64,000 bases of DNA from Gemmatimonadota bacterium (GTDB lineage: Bacteria > Gemmatimonadota > Gemmatimonadetes > Longimicrobiales > Gaopeijiaceae): positions 20,338 to 84,337 of the forward strand of contig JAJEBW010000045.1 in NCBI GenBank assembly GCA_022822325.1, read 5' to 3'. The notes beneath the pieces are model-generated. The model was not told where the DNA came from. It did no database searches and was given only the letters and a program-made list of their open reading frames with translations. Shown in pieces: positions 17,050 through 25,180 of this stretch. How positions within the stretch are numbered: the stretch's first letter is position 1; each line of letters starts with the position of its first letter. The translations under genes were made by a program, and so were the position numbers.

Positions 17050-17765
17050 GGGGGTCGGCGCATATGCGGGGAAGTGGGGGATTCGCCCTGGCCGAGGCGA
17101 TCGTCGCGGGCACGCTGGCGCTTCTGGTGATCCAGGTGGTCTGGTGGGTGGTCGCGGTTCAGAGCGCGGTCGCGAGCCGTGTCGTGCGGGAGGCGCGGGT
17201 CCTCGATGAGGCGCGGCTGGTTCGTCACCTGCTCGCGACCGAGGCGGGGCAGGGAAGGGGTGGGATGGATTGGTTCCTGGATGGGGACACGCTGCGCCTG
17301 CGTGGATTTCGGGGCGTGGCGGTGGCCTGTCACAGCCAGGACGGCGCGGCATGGCTCGCCGCTCTCTCCGGATTCCGGGCTCCCGATCCCGCCAAGGATT
17401 CGGCGCTGGTTCTGGCGGCGTCGGGGCGATGGGAGGTCTCGCGCATCGCGCGGCGCGGCAGCGCGGCCGGGGGGGCGTGCCGACCGCCGCCGGGTTTCGC
17501 CACCGAGGCACTGGTCCTTGATCCTCCCCGCCCGGGCGCCCTGGCCGCCCTCTGGTTTGAGCGGGGCGCGTATCGCTTCGCGGGAGGCACGCTTCGCTAC
17601 CGCCCCGGCCGCGCGGGTTGGCAGCCCGTTACCACCGCATCGATCGACACCGACTCGACCCGGGTCGAGATCCGAAACCCGAATGTCCTGGAGGTGCGTT
17701 CCTGGTGGCAAGGCGGCGATTCGCTGCGCAGTCGATCCTGGACTCACCGGGGGCTGGAACGATGA
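17046..17765 (+). CDS. Minor pilin, PilW/GspJ-like
   Basis: 239 residues. The prepilin motif is GSGG followed by FALAEAIVAGTLALLVIQVVW, with Glu5. The remainder is a beta-rich domain containing two cysteines (VACHSQ, GACRPP). Third in the minor pilin series, its size fits PilW/GspJ. An internal ATG at 17064 has a GAGGGGG ribosome site and gives a more standard short leader, so it may be the true start. Overlaps the next gene by 4 nt. Confidence 0.66.
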   Translation: MRGSAHMRGSGGFALAEAIVAGTLALLVIQVVWWVVAVQSAVASRVVREARVLDEARLVRHLLATEAGQGRGGMDWFLDGDTLRLRGFRGVAVACHSQDGAAWLAALSGFRAPDPAKDSALVLAASGRWEVSRIARRGSAAGGACRPPPGFATEALVLDPPRPGALAALWFERGAYRFAGGTLRYRPGRAGWQPVTTASIDTDSTRVEIRNPNVLEVRSWWQGGDSLRSRSWTHRGLER

Positions 17766-18820
17766 CGGCCGCCGCGGACAGTCGGGCCGGCCATGCGCTG
17801 GCGCTGGTTCTCGTGGCGATGGCGCTGCTCGGGGCAATCGCATCCACCGCCATGATCGCGGCGCTCGGACAACTGCGAGCCGCCGCCGTCTCCGGCCGGG
17901 TCTACGAAGCGCGTACGGGCGCCCGGGCCGCCCTGGACCGGGTTCTCGACCTTGCGACGGGGTTGCCGCGATCACGGGTCGGCGATACCGCCACGGTTCT
18001 GCTGAATCGTGGGCTGGGCGATCACCTGGCGACCCGCGTCGTGGACCATCGACTCGGGCCGGAGTTCCATCTCCTCCTTGGCGAGGCTCGCACCAGCGAC
18101 GGAGTTGGGGCGCGGTTGGGGCGCCTGGTCTGGTGGATCGATCCCGCGTCCCGGGTCGCGACCCATCGGGCGGCGATCGAGGCACCAGCGGTCCGGATCG
18201 CGGCGGGAGCTCGGGTCGACACGACCTCGGTGCTGGATCCGCGGCGTGGGGTGGCGGCCTGTGGGCACCTGCCCGCGCTTGCGGCCTCGCCGGGCCCGTT
18301 CTTTCCCGCCTCTCGTCCACTCCCGAACCCGCCGGTCTGGGGCGCCACCGAGGCGAACTCCGATCTGGGGAGGATCCGGTTGGGATGGCTGGGTCCGCGG
18401 CTGCTGCGGGCGCTGGCCGACCACGCCGCCGTCGAGACCGTCCCCCTCGCCGCCGCCGGATGCACCGCATGCTGGTCCGGCCTGGTCTTCCACGACGGCG
18501 ACGCGGTGATCAGCCGGGAACATGCCGGCGTGCTCGCGGTTCTCGGCGATCTGACCTTCTCGGCGGGGGCGAACTGGTCCGGTCTGGTGCTGGCGTCGGG
18601 GAATGTCGAGGTGCAGCGATCGGCAACCGTCCGCGGACTGATTCGGGCGGGCGGCACGGTCGCTCTTGCTCCCGGATCGCTTGTGGACGGATCGGCCTGC
18701 ACCGCATTGGGATCGCTGGCGAATGTCGGTTCACTTCACCGTCCGGTTCCGCTGGATGCGCGGTCGTGGTTGATGCCGGTCGCCGCGGTACCGGCCCCCG
18801 GTCGCAGGGAGGAGGAATAA
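17762..18820 (+). CDS. PilX/GspK-like minor pilin
   Basis: 352 residues. The N-terminus has Gly, then HALALVLVAMALLGAIASTAMI. Glu5 is missing, as is common in GspK/PilX proteins that cap the pilus tip. The long, Ala/Gly-rich soluble region carries four cysteines (two in CTACWS) and ends with a GNVEVQRSATVRGLI-type beta-helix-like tract. It is fourth in the minor pilin series and its TAA stop shares a base with the pilM ATG. Subtype assigned by position and length. Confidence 0.6.
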   Translation: MTAAADSRAGHALALVLVAMALLGAIASTAMIAALGQLRAAAVSGRVYEARTGARAALDRVLDLATGLPRSRVGDTATVLLNRGLGDHLATRVVDHRLGPEFHLLLGEARTSDGVGARLGRLVWWIDPASRVATHRAAIEAPAVRIAAGARVDTTSVLDPRRGVAACGHLPALAASPGPFFPASRPLPNPPVWGATEANSDLGRIRLGWLGPRLLRALADHAAVETVPLAAAGCTACWSGLVFHDGDAVISREHAGVLAVLGDLTFSAGANWSGLVLASGNVEVQRSATVRGLIRAGGTVALAPGSLVDGSACTALGSLANVGSLHRPVPLDARSWLMPVAAVPAPGRREEE

Positions 18821-19860
18821 TGGGGATTTTCGGCAAGAAGCGAACGACGATCGGACTGGATGTCGGTCGCGGAATGATCAAGTTGGTCGAGCTCGATCAC
18901 GGGGGCGACCGGCCCGCGTTGCGCCGCGCCATTGCCGGGCCGGTTCCGCCGGAATCGGTTGTCGACGGCGAGATCGTCCACAGGGACCAGGTAGCCGCCG
19001 CCATTCGCGATCTGGCCTCGGAAGCCGGTCTCCAGTCGGCCTCTGTCGCGACTGCGCTCGGAGGTCACAGCGTCTTTGTCAAGACCGTGGAAACCACGGC
19101 GTCCAGTGCGGAGGAGGCTACCCGGGAGGTGCGGCGCACCGCGGCCGAACACATCCCCTTTTCCCTCGAAGGCGTGCATCTGGATCTCCAGGCGTTGCGT
19201 CCGGTTTCCCGCGACGGGCCGGCGGAGGTGCTTCTCGTCGCGGCCAAGAGGGAGAGCGTGGCCGCCCGCGTCGCCCTGCTGCAGGAATGCGGATTGGGCG
19301 TCTCGTTGCTGGACTCGGAGGCGCTCGCGCTTTGCAACGCCCTTGCGCACAACTACCCGGGCGCTCGCGGCGGCAGTGTGGCGCTCGTCAATGTCGGCCA
19401 CGAAATCACCAGCATCATCGTTCTCTTGGATGGTCGTCCGCTCCTCATCCGCGATCTGCCCCTCGGATTGCGGCGATTTCGCGAGCTCCTGGAACGCGTC
19501 TATGGATTGTCCCCGAGGTGGGCGGACGAGGTCATCCTGAACCGGCGCGAGTTGCAGGGGCTCGACCGAGCGCTCGAGACCGGCGCGGATGTGGTTGCGG
19601 TGGAGATCGAGCGCGCGCGGGCGGTCGTCGGAACCCGTCGGCCGGGTGGTGGGGTGGGGAGGGTGTATCTCAGCGGCGGCGGCGGATGCATGCCGGGCGT
19701 GGCCGGGTTCCTGGGGCGACGCCTCAAGATGGAAACGCACGTTGTCAATCCCTGTGCGCGGATCGACGTCCCTTCGGGGGGTGGCGGTCGCAACGATCTC
19801 GCGCAGACCTCGCCGCTCTTCTTCCAGGCCATGGGTCTGGCGCTGCGCATCCCTGCCTAG
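18820..19860 (+). CDS. pilM: Type IV pilus assembly protein PilM
   Basis: 346 residues. PilM is an actin/FtsA-like ATP-binding protein at the cytoplasmic side that anchors PilN. It opens GIFGKKRTTIGLDVGRGMIKLVEL (phosphate-1 motif) and later has LVNVGHEITSI (phosphate-2) and VYLSGGGGCMPGVAGFL (adenosine motif). The start is supported by GGAGGAGG (18808-18815). The preceding gene's stop overlaps it by one base. It begins the conserved pilMNOPQ series. Confidence 0.9.
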   Translation: MGIFGKKRTTIGLDVGRGMIKLVELDHGGDRPALRRAIAGPVPPESVVDGEIVHRDQVAAAIRDLASEAGLQSASVATALGGHSVFVKTVETTASSAEEATREVRRTAAEHIPFSLEGVHLDLQALRPVSRDGPAEVLLVAAKRESVAARVALLQECGLGVSLLDSEALALCNALAHNYPGARGGSVALVNVGHEITSIIVLLDGRPLLIRDLPLGLRRFRELLERVYGLSPRWADEVILNRRELQGLDRALETGADVVAVEIERARAVVGTRRPGGGVGRVYLSGGGGCMPGVAGFLGRRLKMETHVVNPCARIDVPSGGGGRNDLAQTSPLFFQAMGLALRIPA

Positions 19861-19871
19861 AGGAGGACTCA

Positions 19872-20588
19872 GTGCTCGAAATCAATCTGCTTCCGGGGAA
19901 GGAGGGGGGGCGTCGCGCGTCCGTCCGGCCTCGTGCCATCCCGCGGTTCCTGGCCACCGCCCGGTTCGATCCGTGGCTGCTCTGCTCAGTCGCGGTAGCG
20001 CTGGGGTCGGCAGGGCTTTCCCTTCACCTGATTCGCCTGGGCGCCGGATTGGAGCCGGAAATGGAAGCCCAACTGCAGGATGCACTTGCGGATTCCATCG
20101 AAGGAGCGGAAGCGGCTCTCGTCCGGGAGAAGTCGGACCGAACGAGGGACTCGCTTGTGGCGCGGATCCTGCGGATCGAGAGTCTGGACCGGGGTCGGTA
20201 TCGGTGGCCGCACCTGCTCGACGAGATCTCTCGCGCACTGCCCGGCGGCATCCGGATCAGCGCAATCTCGGAGGTGATGCCGGTCCCCGATCCTGCGATC
20301 GCCGGGACCTCGCCGGCCGTCGATGCGGAAGATCCGAACGCCGTGCTTCCGACCCGTTTTCGGGTGGAGGGCTTCGCGCTCGACAACTCCACCCTCACCC
20401 AGTACTGGAACCGTTTGGAGGCATCCTTTTTCATACAAAAGGTCAATCTTGTCAACACCGAGGCCGTCCACCTGGGCGGCAGCGGCGAGCCTCCCTCTTC
20501 CCGCTACCGCTTCGTGCTGGAGGCGGACTCGGAGGAGGCTCCGCCCGACGTGCTCGACCTTCGGAATCCAGGGCGGACAGCGCCATGA
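19872..20588 (+). CDS. pilN: Type IV pilus assembly protein PilN
   Basis: 238 residues. The short cytoplasmic tail contains EINLLPG (3-9), which docks into the PilM groove. A single membrane helix follows at about 34-56, then a periplasmic ferredoxin-like domain that pairs with PilO. It is longer than the usual ~190 residues. The start is GTG at 19872 behind AGAGGAGG. Gene order and the motif make the call firm despite weak overall conservation in this family. Confidence 0.85.
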   Translation: MLEINLLPGKEGGRRASVRPRAIPRFLATARFDPWLLCSVAVALGSAGLSLHLIRLGAGLEPEMEAQLQDALADSIEGAEAALVREKSDRTRDSLVARILRIESLDRGRYRWPHLLDEISRALPGGIRISAISEVMPVPDPAIAGTSPAVDAEDPNAVLPTRFRVEGFALDNSTLTQYWNRLEASFFIQKVNLVNTEAVHLGGSGEPPSSRYRFVLEADSEEAPPDVLDLRNPGRTAP

Positions 20589-21166
20589 TCGTCGGCCTTC
20601 CCACCGACCCTGCCCGCCGGGGCGCGATGCTCGCGGCGACTCTGGCGCTGGTTGGACTCTACTTCGTTCACAGTTGGATCCATGTGCCCAGGCGGGAGCG
20701 CGCGGAGGGCGTGCAGGCGCGGATTCAGGAAATCGAGTCGCATCTGCGGGCGGGTCCCGGCCTTCCTTCGACCGTTGTCGGGAGCCAACCATCGCAGATC
20801 GACCGCAACCCCCTTCTCGGCCGCCACCTCACGCACCTGGAATCCCTCATTCCGGCGGCCAGCGAACTGCCGGCGCTACTGGAATCGATCTCGACCGAGG
20901 CCGCGCGGGTCGGCGTTACAGTCACGCTGCTCCGTCCCGAACCCCCCCTGCCCGGCGAACCCTATGCGACCTGGAGCTACCGGATCGCGGCCCGGGGCGG
21001 TTACCACGAGATCGCCGCCTTCATCACCGCGATCGCCTCGCTGGATCGCATCCTGGTTCCCGGCGACCTCCACATCCATCCATCCCCCGGCGACGAGCCG
21101 GTTCCCGCCGAAGCCGTCCTGGCCGAATTCATCATTCGCACCCATGTGAGGCCGAATCCACCATGA
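20585..21166 (+). CDS. pilO: Type IV pilus assembly protein PilO
   Basis: 193 residues. It has one N-terminal membrane helix (about 13-32), a coiled-coil stretch (about 35-55) and a periplasmic domain, the PilO layout. PilO forms heterodimers with PilN and contacts PilP, linking the inner-membrane platform with the secretin. It overlaps pilN and pilP by 4 nt each (ATGA). Identification rests on topology and operon order, with support from the PilO-like YRIAARGGYHEIAAFI segment (about 134-149). Confidence 0.82.
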   Translation: MIVGLPTDPARRGAMLAATLALVGLYFVHSWIHVPRRERAEGVQARIQEIESHLRAGPGLPSTVVGSQPSQIDRNPLLGRHLTHLESLIPAASELPALLESISTEAARVGVTVTLLRPEPPLPGEPYATWSYRIAARGGYHEIAAFITAIASLDRILVPGDLHIHPSPGDEPVPAEAVLAEFIIRTHVRPNPP

Positions 21167-21858
21167 CACGATGTTCCCCACTTCCCACGCCCCCCGTTCG
21201 CGCAACCCAACGGGCCCGAAGGATCGCGGTGGCTCGACGACCCGCCGACCACGCGCACGAGTCCCGGCAATGCCGAAGCGGCGGCGGGGCAAAGCGTCCT
21301 GAGCGCGTCCGCCTCGTCACGCTGCCGCCGCCGTCCAAGCCACTCGCTCCCGCAATCCGATCTCGCCAAGGCGCGGGCCGCCTGCCTTTCCCCGCCCTCG
21401 GCGCTCTCCTTGCGACGCTGGCCGGACCCCTCGCCCTCAACGGGCAAGCGTCCCCTGCCGATGACCAGCCGCCGGAGCCGAACCCGGGCGCTCTGAGCTA
21501 CGAGCGCGAATGGTTTCGCTACCAGCACGATGGCCGGCGGGATCCATTCCTGCCCACGCCGGAGCTCGGCAATCCTCTCGAAGGCGTCTCGGCGCCGTCT
21601 CCACCGGCCCGGCTTCTCGGGATCATCCACCATCCGGAACGCTCCGATCTCGGGATCGCGCTGCTTGCCGGACCGGAGGCGACGACCCGCCCCGGGGGAA
21701 TGGCAGCCATCCGCTTGCGCATTGGCCAGAGCCGCGCCGGAGTTCGTCTGGCCCGGATCCTTGCCGACCGGGTGGTGATCGAGGCGGATGGATCCGGAGG
21801 AACTCTCCGCCACGCGATCCATCTGCCCGAGAGATCCCGCGAGAGGAGGCCGCGATGA
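21163..21858 (+). CDS. pilP: Pilus assembly protein PilP-like
   Basis: 231 residues. The typical PilP core starts around 115, with the RDPF motif (126-129) and a small beta domain (about 145-225) that binds the secretin PilQ. The N-terminus is odd: about 75 basic residues precede a hydrophobic stretch (76-95), and there is no lipobox cysteine, unlike proteobacterial PilP lipoproteins. Either the real start lies further in with a non-standard codon or the protein is membrane-anchored with a long cytoplasmic tail. The ATG at 21163 overlaps the pilO stop. Confidence 0.7.
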   Translation: MTRCSPLPTPPVRATQRARRIAVARRPADHAHESRQCRSGGGAKRPERVRLVTLPPPSKPLAPAIRSRQGAGRLPFPALGALLATLAGPLALNGQASPADDQPPEPNPGALSYEREWFRYQHDGRRDPFLPTPELGNPLEGVSAPSPPARLLGIIHHPERSDLGIALLAGPEATTRPGGMAAIRLRIGQSRAGVRLARILADRVVIEADGSGGTLRHAIHLPERSRERRPR

Positions 21859-23240
21859 CGCGCCGCGCACTCCTTCATCTGGCGGCCATCGGCGCAGTCT
21901 CCGCGCCAGGCGGCGCCCCCGCGCAGAATCCTCCGCCTGGGCCGGAGCCCCTTCGCGCACCCGTTACGGTCACCTTCGTCGACACTCCGATTCGCGAGGT
22001 TCTCTTCACCTTCGCCGAGTTCGCCGACCGCTCGATCGTGCCCGGCGCCGAGGTGGACGGCATCCTGTCGGCCGAGATCCGCAACCAGCCCTGGGATGTG
22101 GCGTTGCGCGCCCTGCTGGAAGCGCACGGACTGGTCTTCCGCGAGGACTCGACCGGCATCATCCTGGTCGAGCAGGCGACCCGGCTCTTCGAACGCGAAG
22201 CCGTGCTGCCGCTTCGCACCGAGGTGTTTCCGGCGAGCTGGACCAGTGTGGGGGAGTTGCACGAAATGGCGCTTCCCCTGCTGTCCGAGCGCGGGCGGGC
22301 GTCGGCCGGATTCGAGACCAACACCCTGGTCGTGACCGACATTCCGCGCATCCTTGGCGAGGTGGGCGCGCTGGTGGAGGCGGTGGACCGGCCGGTCCGC
22401 CAGGTTGACATCGCGGCCAAGATCGTCTTCGTCAATCGCACGGAGCTCGAGGGACTCGGGATCACCTACGACTTCAAGGATCTGGAGGGCAATCAGCTCA
22501 ACCTCCTCAATGCCGGAGCCAAGGATCTGGACGGCGACGGCAAGATCGATCTCACGGAGGAATCCGTCCCCACCGGCGCCGACGTCGTGGCGCTCGGGGG
22601 CAACTCGATCGCGGCTCTCGGCAATGCAACCAACCGGGTCGCCGGGCCAACGCTCTCGTTGCTGACCACCCTGGTCGCGGGCAGGCACACGCTGGTCGGC
22701 TTCATCGACGCCCTGGAATCGGCGCAGCTCACCGAAGTCGAGGCGCAGCCCTCGGTTCGCGTCATGGACAACCGCACCGCGCGCGTGGTCGTGGGAGAGG
22801 AGACGCCGGTCCGGGTGCTGGACGCGGGCGCGCAGTCCCAATCCGGCGGCGAGGGCGGAGTGCAGGGCGCCTTTCCGGTGGCCACCGTCGACTACAAGGA
22901 GACCGGGGTGATCCTGGAAGTCACGCCGCGCATCGCCGCGGAGAATCGCATCCTCCTGGAGCTGGCGGCCGAGCGCTCTTCGGCGGACATCGCTCCCTCC
23001 GACGTGGGGTTCGTTTTTCGCAGACAGAAGGCGGAATCGCGCATTCTGGTGGAGAGCGGCGAGACCGTCGCGATCGGAGGGCTGACGGTGACCGAGCTGG
23101 GCGAGGTGCGTTCGGGCATCCCCCTGCTGATGGATCTTCCACTCCTGGGATGGCTGTTTCGCTCCCGCAGAGAGTCGGCCATCCGCCGCGAACTCCTCGT
23201 CATGGTGACGCCGACAATCGTGGGAGACGCTTCCCCATGA
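21855..23240 (+). CDS. pilQ: Type IV pilus secretin PilQ (short form)
   Basis: 461 residues. A signal peptide (about 1-23, ending PAQ) exports it. A secretin/TonB N-terminal domain (about 37-105) and an N-domain (about 120-185) precede the secretin barrel (about 285-458). The signature end is SGETVAIGGL...IPLLMDLPLLGWLFRSR...ELLVMVTPTIV. It forms the outer-membrane gate for the pilus. It is shorter than proteobacterial PilQ because AMIN domains are missing. A perfect EF-hand-type loop (D-L-D-G-D-G-K-I-D-L-T-E, residues 224-235, bases 22524-22559) sits in an insertion before the barrel. It overlaps pilP by 4 nt and has GAGAGGAGG upstream. Confidence 0.9.
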   Translation: MTRRALLHLAAIGAVSAPGGAPAQNPPPGPEPLRAPVTVTFVDTPIREVLFTFAEFADRSIVPGAEVDGILSAEIRNQPWDVALRALLEAHGLVFREDSTGIILVEQATRLFEREAVLPLRTEVFPASWTSVGELHEMALPLLSERGRASAGFETNTLVVTDIPRILGEVGALVEAVDRPVRQVDIAAKIVFVNRTELEGLGITYDFKDLEGNQLNLLNAGAKDLDGDGKIDLTEESVPTGADVVALGGNSIAALGNATNRVAGPTLSLLTTLVAGRHTLVGFIDALESAQLTEVEAQPSVRVMDNRTARVVVGEETPVRVLDAGAQSQSGGEGGVQGAFPVATVDYKETGVILEVTPRIAAENRILLELAAERSSADIAPSDVGFVFRRQKAESRILVESGETVAIGGLTVTELGEVRSGIPLLMDLPLLGWLFRSRRESAIRRELLVMVTPTIVGDASP

Positions 23241-23339
23241 CGGGAGCATTGGCTATCCATGTAGGCGCGCCCGGCGCCGAGTCCGGGCACCGTCCCGTCC
23301 TCCACTCCACCCGCAGCCGAGTCTCTCTCCCCGGACCTC

Positions 23340-24575
23340 ATGCCGTTTTCCCGTCTCTCCTTTCACACCGCCGGCGAGTCCCACGGGCGGGGCCTCGTCG
23401 CCATCGTCGAGGGGTTGCCCGCGGGATTGCCGCTGGATCCGGCGACCGACATCGACCCGGATCTTGCGCGCCGGCAAGGGGGACATGGCCGCGGCCGAAG
23501 AATGAAGATCGAATCGGACCGCGCCGAGATCGTCTCGGGACTCCGGCTTGGCGTCACCCTGGGTTCTCCCCTCTCGCTTCTGATCCGGAATCGCGACTGG
23601 AAGAACTGGACCACGGCCATGTCGCACCATCCGCCGGATCCGGAGGGCAATCCGAAGGCGCTGAGGCCGGTCTACCTGCCGCGGCCGGGCCACGCCGATC
23701 TGGCGGGGGTTCTCAAATACGACCGGCGGGACGCGCGCGACATCCTGGAACGGGCCTCGGCGCGGGAGACCGCGGCCCGGGTGGCGTGCGGCGCGGTTGC
23801 CAGGCTGCTTCTGCGGCGGGTGCTCGGCGCGACCGTGGGAAGTCATGTCACCCGCATCGGCGATGTGGAGGCCGCCCACCCCGACCCCCTGCCCGAGGAC
23901 CTCAATGCCGCTTCCGATCCCTCGCCCGTCCGCACACTCGATTCGGCGGCCGAAGCCCGCATGATCGCGGCCATCGACGAGGCGCGCCGGGAGGGCGACA
24001 CCCTGGGCGGCTGCTTCGAGGTGGTCGTGCGCGGCCTCCCGGTCGGACTTGGCAGCCATATCTCCTGGGACCGGAAGCTGGACGGACGACTCGCGCAGGC
24101 CGTGATGTCCGTTCACGCGATCAAGGGGGTGGAGATCGGACCGGCGCTGGCCAATGCGTCCCGGCCGGGATCCCGAGTGCACGACGCCATCTTGCGCGAC
24201 GACGACGCCTCCCGGTCCGGTGGCTTCGGGCGGGCCGGAAACCGGGCGGGCGGTCTGGAAGGAGGGATCACGACCGGCTCTCCGCTGGTGGTGCGCGGCG
24301 CCATGAAGCCGATCTCGACTCTGCTGCGCAAGCGACTCCCCAGCGTGGACCTGCGAGACGGATCGACGCGGGAGGCGACGGTGGAGCGGAGCGACGTCTG
24401 CGCCGTCCCGGCTGCCGCCGTGGTCGCGGAGGCAATGGTGGCGCTGGTCGTGGCCGACGCCATTCTGGAGAAGTTCGGGGGGGATTCGCTCACCGAGCTT
24501 GCGCGCAACTTCGAGGGCTACATGAAGCGGCTGGCCACGCGCGGTTTCGGAACGCGCACCGGGGAGGCACGGTGA
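23340..24575 (+). CDS. aroC: Chorismate synthase
   Basis: 411 residues. It converts EPSP to chorismate with reduced FMN, the last step of the shikimate pathway. Signatures: HTAGESHGRGL (9-19), RRQGGHGRGRRM (about 44-55), ERASARETAARVA (about 138-150) and GNRAGGLEGGITTGSP (about 301-316). It is slightly longer than the usual 350-390 residues. It starts 99 bp after pilQ. Chorismate-pathway genes next to pilQ are also known in proteobacteria (pilQ-aroK-aroB). Its stop overlaps the aroK GTG start. Confidence 0.95.
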   Translation: MPFSRLSFHTAGESHGRGLVAIVEGLPAGLPLDPATDIDPDLARRQGGHGRGRRMKIESDRAEIVSGLRLGVTLGSPLSLLIRNRDWKNWTTAMSHHPPDPEGNPKALRPVYLPRPGHADLAGVLKYDRRDARDILERASARETAARVACGAVARLLLRRVLGATVGSHVTRIGDVEAAHPDPLPEDLNAASDPSPVRTLDSAAEARMIAAIDEARREGDTLGGCFEVVVRGLPVGLGSHISWDRKLDGRLAQAVMSVHAIKGVEIGPALANASRPGSRVHDAILRDDDASRSGGFGRAGNRAGGLEGGITTGSPLVVRGAMKPISTLLRKRLPSVDLRDGSTREATVERSDVCAVPAAAVVAEAMVALVVADAILEKFGGDSLTELARNFEGYMKRLATRGFGTRTGEAR

Positions 24576-25180
24576 CCGCCGCGCCGGAGGGTCGGGTTGC
24601 AGGCGGCGATCCACCTCGGAATCCGGGCCCCGGCATGGACGGGACCGTCGTGCTGATCGGCTTCATGGGAGCGGGGAAGTCCACGGTGGGCGCGCTCGTG
24701 GCCAGGGAGGCGGACCGCCCCTTCTACGATCTCGACAGCGAGATCGAGCGCCGCGAAGGAACCCCGGTGGCCTCCATTGTGCGGGACCGTGGCCTCGCCG
24801 CGTTTCGGCGGGTGGAGGCCGCGGTGGCGCGAGAGCTCATGGCCCGGGGCCGCGCGGTGATCGCCACGGGCGGAGGATGGGCGGCCGAACCCGGGAACCT
24901 CGATCGGCTTGGAGCGGGGGCGACCACGGTCTGGCTGCGCGTCGGCGCGCGGACCGCACTGGAACGAATCGCGGCCTCGGACGATATCCGTCCCCTGCTG
25001 GAGGTGCCCGATCCGCGGGCGGTTGCGGAGTCCCTGCTGCGTGAACGGACGTCCTGGTACGCGCAGGCCCACACTGCGATCGACACCGAGGGCAAGTCGC
25101 CGCGGGCCGTGGCGCGCGAGGTGCTGGCGAGTCTGGAAACCGATTCATGGAAGTGGAACCAGGGGAGAGATCCGAAGTGA
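24572..25180 (+). CDS. aroK: Shikimate kinase
   Basis: 202 residues from GTG 24572. It phosphorylates shikimate with ATP. Walker A is GFMGAGKST, followed by the DLDSEIE substrate-binding segment, ATGGG and the lid arginine region RTALERIAASDDIRPLL. The GTG overlaps the aroC stop and has GGGGAGG upstream. The ATG at 24635 would give the more typical short N-terminus (181 residues) and may be the real start. The stop overlaps the topA GTG (GTGA). Confidence 0.92.
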   Translation: MTAAPEGRVAGGDPPRNPGPGMDGTVVLIGFMGAGKSTVGALVAREADRPFYDLDSEIERREGTPVASIVRDRGLAAFRRVEAAVARELMARGRAVIATGGGWAAEPGNLDRLGAGATTVWLRVGARTALERIAASDDIRPLLEVPDPRAVAESLLRERTSWYAQAHTAIDTEGKSPRAVAREVLASLETDSWKWNQGRDPK

